A DNA stretch of 41,700 nt, taken from positions 1 through 41,700 of the forward strand of contig JAUWBD010000016.1 in NCBI GenBank assembly GCA_030605125.1, read 5' to 3'. Made by a program: the position numbers and the translations under genes. This document shows positions 8,408-16,928 of the stretch, one piece after another. How positions within the stretch are numbered: the stretch's first letter is position 1; every line of letters begins with the position of its first letter. The stretch is from Verrucomicrobiota bacterium. Lineage in GTDB: Bacteria; Verrucomicrobiota; Verrucomicrobiia; Opitutales; Opitutaceae. The notes beneath the pieces were generated by a model. The model did no database searches and was not told where the DNA came from. It saw nothing but the letters and a program-made list of their open reading frames with translations.

Positions 8408-10055
8408 AGCCCGCGCTGCCCGCGCCGATTTTCAGCACGAAGCGGTTCTCCCCCGCCCGGAGACGCACCGGCAAAAACACCGGCACACGGTGCGGCCCCT
8501 CCAGCGTGAGGATGCGTTCACCATTGAGCCACAGCCACGCGTAGTAATCGGCCGCCACGGACAACAGCGCCACGCCTTCCGTTTCGCTCCGCCACAACGC
8601 GCGCGCATAGGCGACGCCCGGCTCCTGCGAGCCTGTCAGGGCGCGGAAATCCACCAGACCCTCCTCGCCGTCCCCGGCCGACACCGCCCTCCATTCGACC
8701 GCCTCGTCCGCGTCCGGCGCGTTCTCCAAGCGCGGGAGAAAGGGCAGCCCGATGGCCGAGATCGCGTCGGCCGGCGCGCGGCCGTCCGGCGCGGCGGGCA
8801 CCGGGAAGGGGCCCGTCCACGACCATGCCGCGGTCGGCACCGTCTCGAATCGCAGCTCGCGCAAAGTCTCCACACCGAAGGGCCCCTCGGCGGCGCGCTC
8901 CGAGCCGGCCTGGTTCTCTCCGGCCACCAGCAGGTAGCCGAGCATCACCGGCCCGCCGATTTTGGCGCCCGCGCCGCCGCCCGACGCGTCGGCGGCCGGC
9001 AACACGACGTTCAACGTGTGCTCGCCCGGAGGCAGGTCCGCCTCGGCCAACACCGAGCTGAAGCCGTTGCGGCCGTTGGCGACGACGTGCATCGGCGTCC
9101 GCCCGTCCACGTTGAGGAAAAACGTGCCGTAGTTCTCCCGCAGCGCGAACAGGACGCCGGCCGTCGTTCCGCGGAACGGAATGCGCAACGCCGCCCCCGG
9201 TCGCTCCGCGGCGATCCCGCCTTGGAAAAATCTTCCCCACCACTCGGTCGGCGCGGGCACGGGGCGCCAATCGCCGGCTTTGTCCATCCAGCCCTGCAAA
9301 GGCACGAGCCGCGCATCCAGCAACAAGGGCTTCACGCTCAACGGCGCGGGCAGCATCTCCCGCGGCGAGGCATCGCCCGGCGCCCTCCGCCGCGCCTCCT
9401 CCACCAGAGGCGACAACACCCGTCGCATCGTCTCGGCGTAGAGGGCATGGCCGGCGCGGTTCGGATGCACGTCATCGGAGAAATAGACGGACCACGCCTT
9501 GCCCTCCGCCGCGAGCCGCGCATCCACCGCCTCCTGAAAGTCCACCTCGAGCAGGCCGTAGTGACGGGCGACCCGCCGATGCCGCTGGAGATTCACCCCC
9601 GTGCGCGCCGCCGCCTCGAGGATGATGATCGCCGGCGGGCGCGGCGCGGATTTCAGGCGAACCACCAGCGTCTCCATGTAGCGAATGGTGGACTCGTCGG
9701 CCACGCCGCCGTCGTTCACACAGAACTCGATGGCCACTAGATCCGGCTGATGCGCGAGCACGTCGCGCTCGACGCGGAAGATCCCGAGGGAACTGCCCGT
9801 GCCGCTCATCCCCGAGTTGACCACCGTCACCGCGCTGAGCGGAAACACCTCCCGCAGCCAGTCCCCCACCCAGCCGGGGCCGCTCGCCTGGGTGATCGAG
9901 CCTCCGATCGCCACATAGCGGAGCGGCTCGCCCCGATGCGCCCGGGCAAAGGTTTCCACCACGTCGCGCCCCGGCTCGCCCGCCAGCGCCCGTGGCGCGA
10001 CGAAAAGGACCAAGGCGACGAGCGCCGGCCAGACCCACCGCTTCACGCCTTTCAT
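8328..10055 (-). CDS. Secreted SGNH/GDSL-type hydrolase (probable carbohydrate esterase) with C-terminal beta domains
   Basis: A 575-residue protein from the ATG at 10055; a TTG three codons upstream is less likely. A signal peptide (KRWVWPALVALVLFVAPRALA) is followed by an SGNH domain (about 45-215): block I IGGSITQ with Ser53, block II NSGMSGTG, block III EFCVNDGG with Asn114, and block V SDDVHPNRAGH with Asp195 and His197. All four catalytic-block residues are present. The remaining 350 residues are beta-rich, with jelly-roll-like passages such as RAGENRFVLKIGAGSAGFSARL near the end, perhaps carbohydrate-binding. SGNH proteins of this layout often deacetylate plant polysaccharides, but the substrate is inferred. 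The gene begins 25 bases after the LacI-type gene on the same strand, so the two form a likely operon, and its 3' end overlaps the alpha-galactosidase gene. Confidence 0.82.
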   Translation of the reverse strand: MKGVKRWVWPALVALVLFVAPRALAGEPGRDVVETFARAHRGEPLRYVAIGGSITQASGPGWVGDWLREVFPLSAVTVVNSGMSGTGSSLGIFRVERDVLAHQPDLVAIEFCVNDGGVADESTIRYMETLVVRLKSAPRPPAIIILEAAARTGVNLQRHRRVARHYGLLEVDFQEAVDARLAAEGKAWSVYFSDDVHPNRAGHALYAETMRRVLSPLVEEARRRAPGDASPREMLPAPLSVKPLLLDARLVPLQGWMDKAGDWRPVPAPTEWWGRFFQGGIAAERPGAALRIPFRGTTAGVLFALRENYGTFFLNVDGRTPMHVVANGRNGFSSVLAEADLPPGEHTLNVVLPAADASGGGAGAKIGGPVMLGYLLVAGENQAGSERAAEGPFGVETLRELRFETVPTAAWSWTGPFPVPAAPDGRAPADAISAIGLPFLPRLENAPDADEAVEWRAVSAGDGEEGLVDFRALTGSQEPGVAYARALWRSETEGVALLSVAADYYAWLWLNGERILTLEGPHRVPVFLPVRLRAGENRFVLKIGAGSAGFSARLKLAPVGPVDPPPAATPGPATP

Positions 10056-10080
10056 GGCCGGCAAGAGGAGTTTGTATCCA

Positions 10081-11154
10081 TCATTTACCTACGCCGCGCG
10101 GCGCCGCCGTCGAGTCGCGCACCTCGAGCTTCACCGGCACGCGCTCCGAGACCGGCGCGGCCGCCTGGGCCACCGCCGCCGCCTCGCCGATCTTGCCCAC
10201 TGCCGGGGCCTGCTCCCGATCCTCCAGCAAGGACACGAGGCGCGCCGCCGCCCGCCGCCCGATCTCGCGCGGATCCTGCGCGACCGTGGTCAGCCGCGGC
10301 CGGATATGCGCCGACATCTGCAGGTCGGCGAAGCCGACCACGGACAGGTCGCGCGGCACGGAGAGGCCGGCGTCGGTGGCCGCCGCGATCACGTCGAGAG
10401 CCACCCAGTCGTTGAAGCAGAGGATGGCGCTCGGTGGTTCCGGCGAAGCCAGGAGCTCCCGGGTGCGGACGTAGGCCTCGTTGGACTCGTATTGGCCGAT
10501 CTCGCACAACCATTTCCCGTGAATCGCCACGCCCGCCTGCGCCATGGCATGCTGATAGCCCTCCAAACGCGCCCGGCCCGTGCTCGTCTGCCGGAAAAAG
10601 ATGTTGGCCAGCCGTCGGTGCCCGAGCGCCAGCAAGTGCTCCGTCGCCGCCACCGCGCCCTCGAAATCCTGGCTGCCGACAAAGTCGTAGCACTCGCAAC
10701 CGGCGAACACCTGGTCCACCACCACGATCGGACGGCGCAGGTTTCGCAGCTCCTGCAGATAGTCCTGCGACGGCTGATCCGCCGGGGGAAACATCAACAA
10801 ACCGTCCACGCGCCGCTCGGCGAAGGTGCGCAACACCTTCTCCCCCTCATGCACGCAGAGGTCCCAGTTGATCACGATCGGATCGTAGCTGGCCTCGTAG
10901 AGGACCTTGAGCATCCCCTCGACGATGCGCCCGCCGAAGTCGCTGTGAAAATCGCTGCAGGTGAGCCCCACCGTCATGCTGCGGCCCCGCTGGATCGCGT
11001 GCACCAGGCGGTTCGGCCGATAGTTCGTCTGCGCCGCCACGCTCAAAATCCTTTGCCTCGTCGCGTCGGACACGCCGGGCTTGCCACTCAAGGCCTTCGA
11101 CGTCGCACCAAGGGAAACACCACAAATCCGGGAAATCTCAGCGAGTGATGCCAT
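10081..11154 (-). CDS. LacI-family transcriptional regulator
   Basis: A 357-residue repressor-type protein. The start at 11154 puts the helix-turn-helix at the very N-terminus (MASLAEISRICGVSLGATSKALSGKPGVSDATRQRI, residues 1-36 or so), followed by the hinge region NYRPNRLVHAIQRGRS. The sugar-binding core contains typical passages: GLTCSDFHSDFGGRIVEGML, RRVDGLLMFPP, LGHRRLANIFFRQTSTGRARLEGY, and VPRDLSVVGFADLQMSAHIRPRLTTVAQDP. It lies directly upstream of the SGNH hydrolase on the same strand and diverges from the pseudopilin/GH-A gene set at 11358. It probably controls both from the 203-base shared region, in response to a sugar released by the secreted enzymes. Confidence 0.9.
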   Translation of the reverse strand: MASLAEISRICGVSLGATSKALSGKPGVSDATRQRILSVAAQTNYRPNRLVHAIQRGRSMTVGLTCSDFHSDFGGRIVEGMLKVLYEASYDPIVINWDLCVHEGEKVLRTFAERRVDGLLMFPPADQPSQDYLQELRNLRRPIVVVDQVFAGCECYDFVGSQDFEGAVAATEHLLALGHRRLANIFFRQTSTGRARLEGYQHAMAQAGVAIHGKWLCEIGQYESNEAYVRTRELLASPEPPSAILCFNDWVALDVIAAATDAGLSVPRDLSVVGFADLQMSAHIRPRLTTVAQDPREIGRRAAARLVSLLEDREQAPAVGKIGEAAAVAQAAAPVSERVPVKLEVRDSTAAPRGVGK

Positions 11155-11277
11155 AGCCGAGAAAGTAAGGGATCGGTCGATGCTAATGCAAGGGAATGTT
11201 CCGTGCTCCACGGCAAATTAAAACACCTCTAGAAATGCCGCCGCTTCCCTCGGAAATTGGGGCTTGATTTCCGACGG

Positions 11278-11290
11278 AGAAAGTATTTTC
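11278..11290. promoter_or_regulatory. Second copy of the shared 13-base dyad
   Basis: The dyad GAAA-GTAT-TTTC lies 68-80 bases before the pseudopilin ATG. The 13 bases are the exact reverse complement of 5152-5164, upstream of the PEP-CTERM gene. The rest of the 203-base region between the divergent LacI and pseudopilin genes also contains the short palindrome GGAA-TG-TTCC near 11192, but no obvious canonical LacI operator. Confidence 0.4.
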
Positions 11291-11357
11291 GTTCACACCG
11301 TCTTTCCGGCCCGTTTTCCCTAGGCCGAGCGATTGCCCTCCCCGTAAATCTCGCCCC

Positions 11358-12089
11358 ATGCACCCCAAGCACCCCCACCCCGACCTTCGTCTCTCGATGC
11401 GCCCGCGCGCCCCTCGCCGGCTTCGCTCCTCCTCCCTCCCCCGCGGCTTCACCCTGATCGAGTTGCTGACCGTGATCGCGATCATCGGCATCCTGGCCGC
11501 GATCACGATGGCGGCCATCGGCCAGGTGCGCAGCTCCGCGCAAGCCGCCCGCTGCGGATCAAACATCCGACAGCTCGCGACCATGGCCTCCCTCCTGGCC
11601 GAGGCCAACCGCGGCTGGGTGCCGCAGGCGTGCTGGGCCTGGAAACAGCTCCCCCCCGGCTACACCCGCGTGCCCAACCTGCGTAGCGTCGGCTACACGG
11701 ACCAGGTGGGCACCTGCGGCTCGGTCAATGACGGCACGACCTTCGCGCCGCACTACGGGCTCAACAGCCTGCTCGCCTCCGCGGCGAACAACACCGTGTA
11801 TTACGAACGCGGATACTACCAGCTCTCGAAGATCCTCGGCTCGCGCACCATCCTCTTCGCCGAGACCAAGTGGGTGAGCGACTGGTCCTTCAACGCCAGC
11901 CTGGTCACCGACGCCGCGCCCGAGGGCGGCGGCAGAACCGGCGCCTACCTCGCCGCCAACAACACCTTCGACGCCCGCCACAACGGCAAAGGCTACGTCG
12001 CCTACGCCGATGGCCACATCTCCCTGCGGACCGCGGCCGAGCTCGCGGTCACCAACCCCGATCCGTGGCGCCAAGGCATCACGCAGTGA
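11358..12089 (+). CDS. Type II secretion/pilin-like pseudopilin with H-x9-DG motif
   Basis: A 243-residue protein with a 30-residue basic leader, then the prepilin peptidase site and helix [20 protein letters not shown]. The C-terminal region carries H-NGKGYVAYA-DG, the H-x9-DG signature. The 63 bases coding for the processing site and helix (11443-11505) match 60 of 63 bases of the first pseudopilin gene, all three changes being silent, whereas the remainder is clearly different. It is the first gene of a plus-strand set with a small binding-type protein (12137) and a GH-A glycosidase (12900), and diverges from a LacI gene. It is probably an inner-membrane-anchored component that helps export or display the neighbouring secreted proteins; this role is inferred. 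Confidence 0.88.
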   Translation: MHPKHPHPDLRLSMRPRAPRRLRSSSLPRGFTLIELLTVIAIIGILAAITMAAIGQVRSSAQAARCGSNIRQLATMASLLAEANRGWVPQACWAWKQLPPGYTRVPNLRSVGYTDQVGTCGSVNDGTTFAPHYGLNSLLASAANNTVYYERGYYQLSKILGSRTILFAETKWVSDWSFNASLVTDAAPEGGGRTGAYLAANNTFDARHNGKGYVAYADGHISLRTAAELAVTNPDPWRQGITQ

Positions 12090-12136
12090 AGCGCCGCCCG
12101 CCAACACGCTCCGTCCCGAACTTCCCGCCCCTCCCT

Positions 12137-12790
12137 ATGCTCCGCCACCTGCCCGCCTCGCTCCTCGCCGCGTCCCTCGCCTTGCTCGCGCCCCTGTCCA
12201 TCCACGCCGCCCCCGCCGGCGGCAAAACCGCGCCGGCGCCGATGCTCCTGGCGAAGTTCAACTTCGAGGACACACCCGCCTGGGTGCCGAACTGGGGCGC
12301 CGCGAACAACGGCTCCTACAAACCCGCCACCGGCTGGAAAAAACCCTTCGTGGTGAAGCTCGATCCCGCCGATCCGCACTCCGGCGAAAACGCCCTTCGC
12401 TTCGAGCTGATCGAGAACCGCGCGCCCGACGAAAAGGCCGGCGAGCGCCTCGTCCACTCCCCGCAGATCGAGATTCCGACCTTCACCGGCACCACGCCGC
12501 CCAAGCTGGTCGTGCGCTTCGCCGCGCGCACCCGTGGCGTGTTCGAAGGCGGCGTCGGCATCCGCGTGCTCGAGCGCAACGACAAGCAGGCCAGCCTCGG
12601 CCTGCTGGGAAACAAGGAATCTTTCATCGAGCTGCCCGAGACGCCCGGTTGGAAGGAGTTCCAGTTCGAGGGGAAGCTCCGCACCAACACCCGCTCCATC
12701 GCCTTCATGGTGGTGATGTATAACCACCAGCAGGCGCCCGCCGCCGTCTGGATCGACGACATCTCGCTCGAATACCTGCCCGGCGAGTAA
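12137..12790 (+). CDS. Small secreted beta-jelly-roll protein, probably carbohydrate-binding
   Basis: A 217-residue protein. The ATG at 12137 gives a signal peptide, LRHLPASLLAASLALLAPLSIHAA, cleaved around residue 25. The mature part of about 190 residues forms a single domain with alternating strands and the ending VWIDDISLEYLPGE, a pattern typical of jelly-roll carbohydrate-binding modules (similar to the CBM4/9/11 superfamily). KFNFED near its start and IDDISLEY at its end are the usual bookends of such domains. No catalytic domain is attached, which is unusual for this fold. It lies 47 bases after the pseudopilin and 109 bases before the GH-A enzyme and is probably co-transcribed with both, so it may bind the same glycan at the cell surface. 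Confidence 0.75.
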   Translation: MLRHLPASLLAASLALLAPLSIHAAPAGGKTAPAPMLLAKFNFEDTPAWVPNWGAANNGSYKPATGWKKPFVVKLDPADPHSGENALRFELIENRAPDEKAGERLVHSPQIEIPTFTGTTPPKLVVRFAARTRGVFEGGVGIRVLERNDKQASLGLLGNKESFIELPETPGWKEFQFEGKLRTNTRSIAFMVVMYNHQQAPAAVWIDDISLEYLPGE

Positions 12791-12899
12791 GCGCCGCCCG
12801 CGGCGGGAGAACGCGCGCTCGCGCGGATCCCCCTCCCCACTTTCCCACTCCCCCTTCAGGCCGGGCGCCTCCCGCGGTCGCCTGGCCACTTCTCCCTCC

Positions 12900-15650
12900 A
12901 TGTCCATTCGCCCCTCCCGGGCGCACGCCGTCGCCGCGCTCGCGCTCCTTCTCGCCTCTCTCGCTCCTCTTTCGGTGCAAGCCGCCGAGCAAGCGGCTAC
13001 GACCGCGGCCAAGCCCGCGGCCAGCCCCGCTCCGGCTCCCGCAAAACAGACGCCCGAACTCGTCTTCTCCTCCGCGGCGAAGGGCCACATCTTCACCGCC
13101 ACCGAGGGCGAGATGCGCCTCTCCCTGCCGAGACAGGGCGTTGTCGGCGGCACCGTCACCCTCCGCGATGAGCTGGGCAACGTGCTCGCGACGCACCCGG
13201 TGCCCGCCACGGGCGCGCGGACGGACGAGGCCGACACGCTGGCGATCCCGCTCCCCGCGAAGGGCTACTACCGCCTCGAGGCGAAAGTCACCCGCACCGA
13301 CGGCACCGCGGCCGAGACGAGCGCCTCCGCCGCCGTCATCGGCCCCCTCCTTGACGACGCGCTACGCATGCAGTCGCGCCTCGGCCTCTGGACCGTGCAG
13401 GGTGATCCCGACCTCGTCGTCGCCGCCGGCGCTCGCTGGAACCGGCGCATGACCTCGATCCACACGCTCGAGGAATCGATCCTCTCGCCCAACCCGCCGC
13501 CCACCGAGCGCGTGCTGTTTCCCGAGAGCCCCTTCACCCAGGTCGGCGTGCTCTCCTTCGGCCTCCCGCTCTGGATGATGGAGCCGATGACCCACAAAAA
13601 GAGCTACGGCAACCCCAGCGCGCCGCCCAAGGACTGGGATCAGCTCAAACAACTCGTCGCCGCGTGGGCCCGGCAGCAGAAGCGGTTCTCTCCCTACTTC
13701 GAGGTCTATAACGAACCCGAGTGGCAATGGAAGGGCAGCAACGAGGACCTCGTGCGCTTCCTCGCCACCATCGCCGACGGCATCCGCGAGGCGCACCCCG
13801 ACACCAAAATCTACGGCCCCGGCTTCTCCTCGATCCGCATCAAGGATCCCGCCCGCCTCGACCTCGTCACCTCCGAAAAACTCGGGCTCTTCGACCACCT
13901 CGACGGCATCGTCGTGCACGCCTACGTCGATGGCACCCCGCCCGAGGGCGAGTTCATCCGCCGCGTCATCGACTTGCAAAACTGGCTCAAGGAGATCGGC
14001 CGTCCCGACTTCCCGATCCACCTCACCGAGTTCGGTTGGACCTCCGGCACCGGCACCTGGCAGAAGCCCGTGGACGAGATCACCCAGGCCCGCTACGTCG
14101 CCCGCTCGCTCACGCTGCTCGCCGCGCTCGGCATCGAGAACTCGACCTACTTCTGCCTCCAGTTCAAAGCCGCGCCCAACGCCGGCGAGCGCGGCTTCTC
14201 CCTCGTTTACGACAACGAGACGCCCAAGCCCGGCTACGCCGCCTACGCCAACCTCGCCCGCTGGCTCGCCGGCGTGCGCGGCCTCGGCACCTGGCTGCAC
14301 CTCACGCCCACCACGCACCTGATCCTCTTCAACAAATCCGACGACACCAGCATCGCCGTGGCCTGGGACACGCAGGCCGAGCGCGTGATCGAGTTGCCGC
14401 TCGAGACCACGCGCCGCGAGAACCTCGTCGGCCGCGCGATCCCCTCCGCTCCCGAACTCGCGCTCTCGCCCAGCCCGGTCTTCCTCGAGTTTGCCGGCGG
14501 CCAGTCGCCCGAGATCGAGATGCTGCCCGCCGTGCAGGTGATGCGCGGCGGCGAGCCGCTCGCCCTGCCCCGCCCCGGCCAATGGATCGCGCCCGCCCCC
14601 CTCCACATGGACTCGGGCAAGCTCGCCGTCCCCGGCGACGCCGCCAACGGCGACTACCTGCTCCTCTCCCGCGTCGCGGACAAGTGGCTCGCGCAGCCCG
14701 TGAAGGTCATCCCCCCGCTCGAGGCCACCGCGCCCGTGCTCAAATGGCCAAAGGGGGACGCCACGCCCCGCCTCGTCCTGAATCTCACCTCGCACGCCCC
14801 CGCGCCGCTCGCCACCCGCGTGGCCGCGTCGCTCGAAGGCGTGCGGGACAACTTCGCCGAGTTGCCGCCCGTCCAGCCGGGCGAGAAACGCGACTTCTCG
14901 GTCCCGCTCCCCCACCTCGAGCCCGGGCGCCGCTACAAGGGCAAGCTCACCATCGACAGCCGCCACGACGGCCGCCGCGATCTGGTCGCCAAGCCCCTCG
15001 ACATCACCCTGCTCGCCGCCGCTCCCGTGGGCCCCGGCCGCAGCACGCCCGACTGGAGCAAGATCCCCGCGATCGATTTCTCCGCCTGGGATCCCTTCGG
15101 CGGCCCGATCGCGCCCGAGGATTGCTCCGCTACCTTCCAAAGCGCGCACGATGCGCGCGGCCTCCACCTGCGCATCGTCGTCCGCGACGAGGAGCACCTG
15201 CAAACCCAGGCGCCCGAGCAGATGTGGTCGCACGACGCCATCCAGATCGGCTTCGACGCCGACTACGAAAAGAGCTGGGAGCCCAACGACCTCTTCGGCC
15301 TCAAAGGGCACCGTGTCTTCGAATACGGCATCGGTTGGAACAAGGCCGCGAAGGAGCCTTTCATGACCTGGCGCTGGATCTCCTACACCCCGGAGCTGCC
15401 GGTGGCGACGAGCGAGCCGCGCATCCGCCTGAAGGTGAGCCGCAGCGGCGACGAGACGATCTACGAGGCGCTCTTCCCCTGGGAAGTGCTCGGTCTCGAG
15501 CGCGCGCCGGAAGCCGGCACGGCCATCGGTATCGCGCTCGCCGTCTCCGATGCCGACACCGGCAAAAAAGGCCGCCGCACCCTCCGCCTCTTCAACGGCG
15601 TCTCCGAGGGCAAGGATCCGGAAAAATTCGGCCCGCTCTGGCTGCGCTGA
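12900..15650 (+). CDS. Large secreted clan GH-A glycoside hydrolase with CBM9-like C-terminal domain
   Basis: A 916-residue protein. After a signal peptide (residues 1-28) and an Ala/Pro-rich linker comes an Ig-like beta domain (about 45-145). The catalytic (beta/alpha)8 region (about 160-480) has the two clan GH-A signatures: FEVYNEPEW (acid/base Glu272) and HLTEFGWTS (nucleophile Glu377). The 105-residue spacing and motifs resemble GH39 and neighbouring families, but I do not fix the family. Residues about 530-710 form further beta domains. The last 200 residues (IDFSAWDPFGGP…, SHDAIQIGFDAD, YEALFPWEVLGL, GIALAVSDADTG) match the carbohydrate-binding CBM9-like fold found with xylan-active enzymes. 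Gene order with the binding-type protein and pseudopilin suggests one secreted degradation unit controlled by the divergent LacI protein. The substrate is unknown. Confidence 0.82.
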   Translation: MSIRPSRAHAVAALALLLASLAPLSVQAAEQAATTAAKPAASPAPAPAKQTPELVFSSAAKGHIFTATEGEMRLSLPRQGVVGGTVTLRDELGNVLATHPVPATGARTDEADTLAIPLPAKGYYRLEAKVTRTDGTAAETSASAAVIGPLLDDALRMQSRLGLWTVQGDPDLVVAAGARWNRRMTSIHTLEESILSPNPPPTERVLFPESPFTQVGVLSFGLPLWMMEPMTHKKSYGNPSAPPKDWDQLKQLVAAWARQQKRFSPYFEVYNEPEWQWKGSNEDLVRFLATIADGIREAHPDTKIYGPGFSSIRIKDPARLDLVTSEKLGLFDHLDGIVVHAYVDGTPPEGEFIRRVIDLQNWLKEIGRPDFPIHLTEFGWTSGTGTWQKPVDEITQARYVARSLTLLAALGIENSTYFCLQFKAAPNAGERGFSLVYDNETPKPGYAAYANLARWLAGVRGLGTWLHLTPTTHLILFNKSDDTSIAVAWDTQAERVIELPLETTRRENLVGRAIPSAPELALSPSPVFLEFAGGQSPEIEMLPAVQVMRGGEPLALPRPGQWIAPAPLHMDSGKLAVPGDAANGDYLLLSRVADKWLAQPVKVIPPLEATAPVLKWPKGDATPRLVLNLTSHAPAPLATRVAASLEGVRDNFAELPPVQPGEKRDFSVPLPHLEPGRRYKGKLTIDSRHDGRRDLVAKPLDITLLAAAPVGPGRSTPDWSKIPAIDFSAWDPFGGPIAPEDCSATFQSAHDARGLHLRIVVRDEEHLQTQAPEQMWSHDAIQIGFDADYEKSWEPNDLFGLKGHRVFEYGIGWNKAAKEPFMTWRWISYTPELPVATSEPRIRLKVSRSGDETIYEALFPWEVLGLERAPEAGTAIGIALAVSDADTGKKGRRTLRLFNGVSEGKDPEKFGPLWLR

Positions 15651-15770
15651 GCCGATCAAGGCGAGGCGCTCCGCCCATGGCCGTCGCGTATTCGGAAAGT
15701 TGCTACAAAACCGCACGGCCGGCGGTCGCAACGGCCTGCGTCGTCGTGCTCGCGAGCCGCTCGCACTCGT

Positions 15771-15956
15771 TCAGCACGCCGCTGGCGCGAGCTGGAACAA
15801 ACCGAACACGCCCGGGTCCTTCATCGCCTCGCCGAGACCAGGCGTGAGGTGGACCCACTGCTTGCGATGGCAGCCCGGCGCCACGACTCGGCCGCCAGTG
15901 TCGCCGCGAACCCAATCGCACCAGAGCTGAATATCACCACCCGTGACGCTGACGTC
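15771..15956 (-). pseudogene. Possible C-terminal remnant of a lost gene
   Basis: On the minus strand a 61-codon open stretch between stops reads like real protein: DIQLWCDWVRGDTGGRVV and KQWVHLTPGLGEAMKDPGVF, with Trp, Asp and Gly spaced as in a conserved domain, and ends in a TGA. It has no start codon of its own and runs into the 3' end of the AraC gene by 23 bases. It may be the tail of an enzyme whose front was replaced when the AraC gene arrived. The rest of 15651-15933 shows no gene or clear signal. In DNA this G+C-rich, open stretches of this length are common, so the call is tentative. Confidence 0.22.
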
Positions 15957-16791
15957 TCAAGGCGCGAGGGCCGAGACCGAAATGGCGCTTGAAGGCCTTG
16001 GAGAAGTGAAACGGGTCTTCGTATCCCACCAGCGCGGCGACGGAGGATACGTTGTGGTTCCGATCTGCGAGCAAATAGGCCGCGTGCGTTAATCGCTGGA
16101 CGATCAAGCAGTCTATCGGCGCCTGCCCAAAGGCCTTCTTAAACGACGCGCAAAAATGGGGAACCGACATCCCCGCCATCGTAGCCAGATTCGCGAGTGA
16201 CACCTTTTGCGTCGGCGCGGTGCCGATCCAGCGGCGCACGAGCATCAATCTCTCCTCCACCTGCGCACCGACGCCCCCGCCGGCCACGGCTCGGGCCTGC
16301 TCGTGCAAGCCGTTTTGAAACAGATTGCAGGCTATCGTGGGACTCGGCGGGAAATTGGAAACCAGCTCTTCGTAGAGCGCCAACATGCATTGCGAAAAGA
16401 GCGCTGGCGCCGCGATCCGGAACGCCCGGCCCACCGGCAACCGGGTTTCTCGCAGCCAACGGCGCACATGGGTGCCATCGCAGTGGATCCAGGAGTGGCT
16501 GTAGGAGTGCTGCTCATTGCCGTAATACTGCCCCTCCCCCGGGGGCCAGATCATCATCGTCTCCGGCGCGTGCAACGGCCCCTGCTCGGGACCGCGTGCG
16601 GCGTGCGCTTGGTCATGGAAGAGCATGAACAAATAATCTCCCGTTCCCCGAGGCCTGCGGATGCTGCCCGGCCGCATCCGTTCATGCACCCCTATCCCGG
16701 CCACGGTGAACCGCGGCGTATCCAGCGGACGAGGGGTGAAGAGGTGCTTGAAGCCCGCCGAAACGGCCGCGTGGTGGGTGGAAGAGGCCAT
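15934..16791 (-). CDS. AraC-family transcriptional regulator
   Basis: A 285-residue regulator from the ATG at 16791; the frame is open 43 codons further but without a convincing start. The N-terminal half is an AraC sugar-binding cupin-like domain (about 20-150, with YLFMLFHDQAHAARGP and MMIWPPGEGQYYGN). The C-terminal 100 residues hold two helix-turn-helix motifs: SLANLATMAGMSVPHFCASFKKAFGQAP and NVSSVAALVGYEDPFHFSKAFKRHFGLGPRALR. It diverges from the GH172 gene at 16929; a strong palindrome at 16849 between them is a candidate binding site. It probably activates the GH172 gene in response to a sugar. Confidence 0.9.
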   Translation of the reverse strand: MASSTHHAAVSAGFKHLFTPRPLDTPRFTVAGIGVHERMRPGSIRRPRGTGDYLFMLFHDQAHAARGPEQGPLHAPETMMIWPPGEGQYYGNEQHSYSHSWIHCDGTHVRRWLRETRLPVGRAFRIAAPALFSQCMLALYEELVSNFPPSPTIACNLFQNGLHEQARAVAGGGVGAQVEERLMLVRRWIGTAPTQKVSLANLATMAGMSVPHFCASFKKAFGQAPIDCLIVQRLTHAAYLLADRNHNVSSVAALVGYEDPFHFSKAFKRHFGLGPRALRRQRHGW

Positions 16792-16848
16792 AGCAAGATC
16801 CGACAGGATTACCGAGCGGCTTTTTAGGGGGCTGGCGATGAAAGACGC

Positions 16849-16866
16849 CGATTTTCGATAAAATCG
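16849..16866. promoter_or_regulatory. Palindromic operator candidate between AraC and GH172 genes
   Basis: CGATTTT-CGAT-AAAATCG is a perfect 7-base inverted repeat with a self-complementary 4-base centre, so all 18 bases are palindromic. It sits 57 bases before the AraC start and 62 before the GH172 start. This is a natural place for a regulator site, although AraC proteins more often bind direct repeats. Confidence 0.5.
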
Positions 16867-16928
16867 TCCAGCTTTTCCATAATGGCGGCCATGTCCCCGG
16901 CCTCCCCGCCTTGGTAACATTTTCCGCG

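Noticed and set aside
13362-15731. A 789-codon minus-strand open frame opposite the GH-A hydrolase.
   Set aside because: It is a shadow caused by high G+C at third codon positions; no motif, signal peptide or plausible start.
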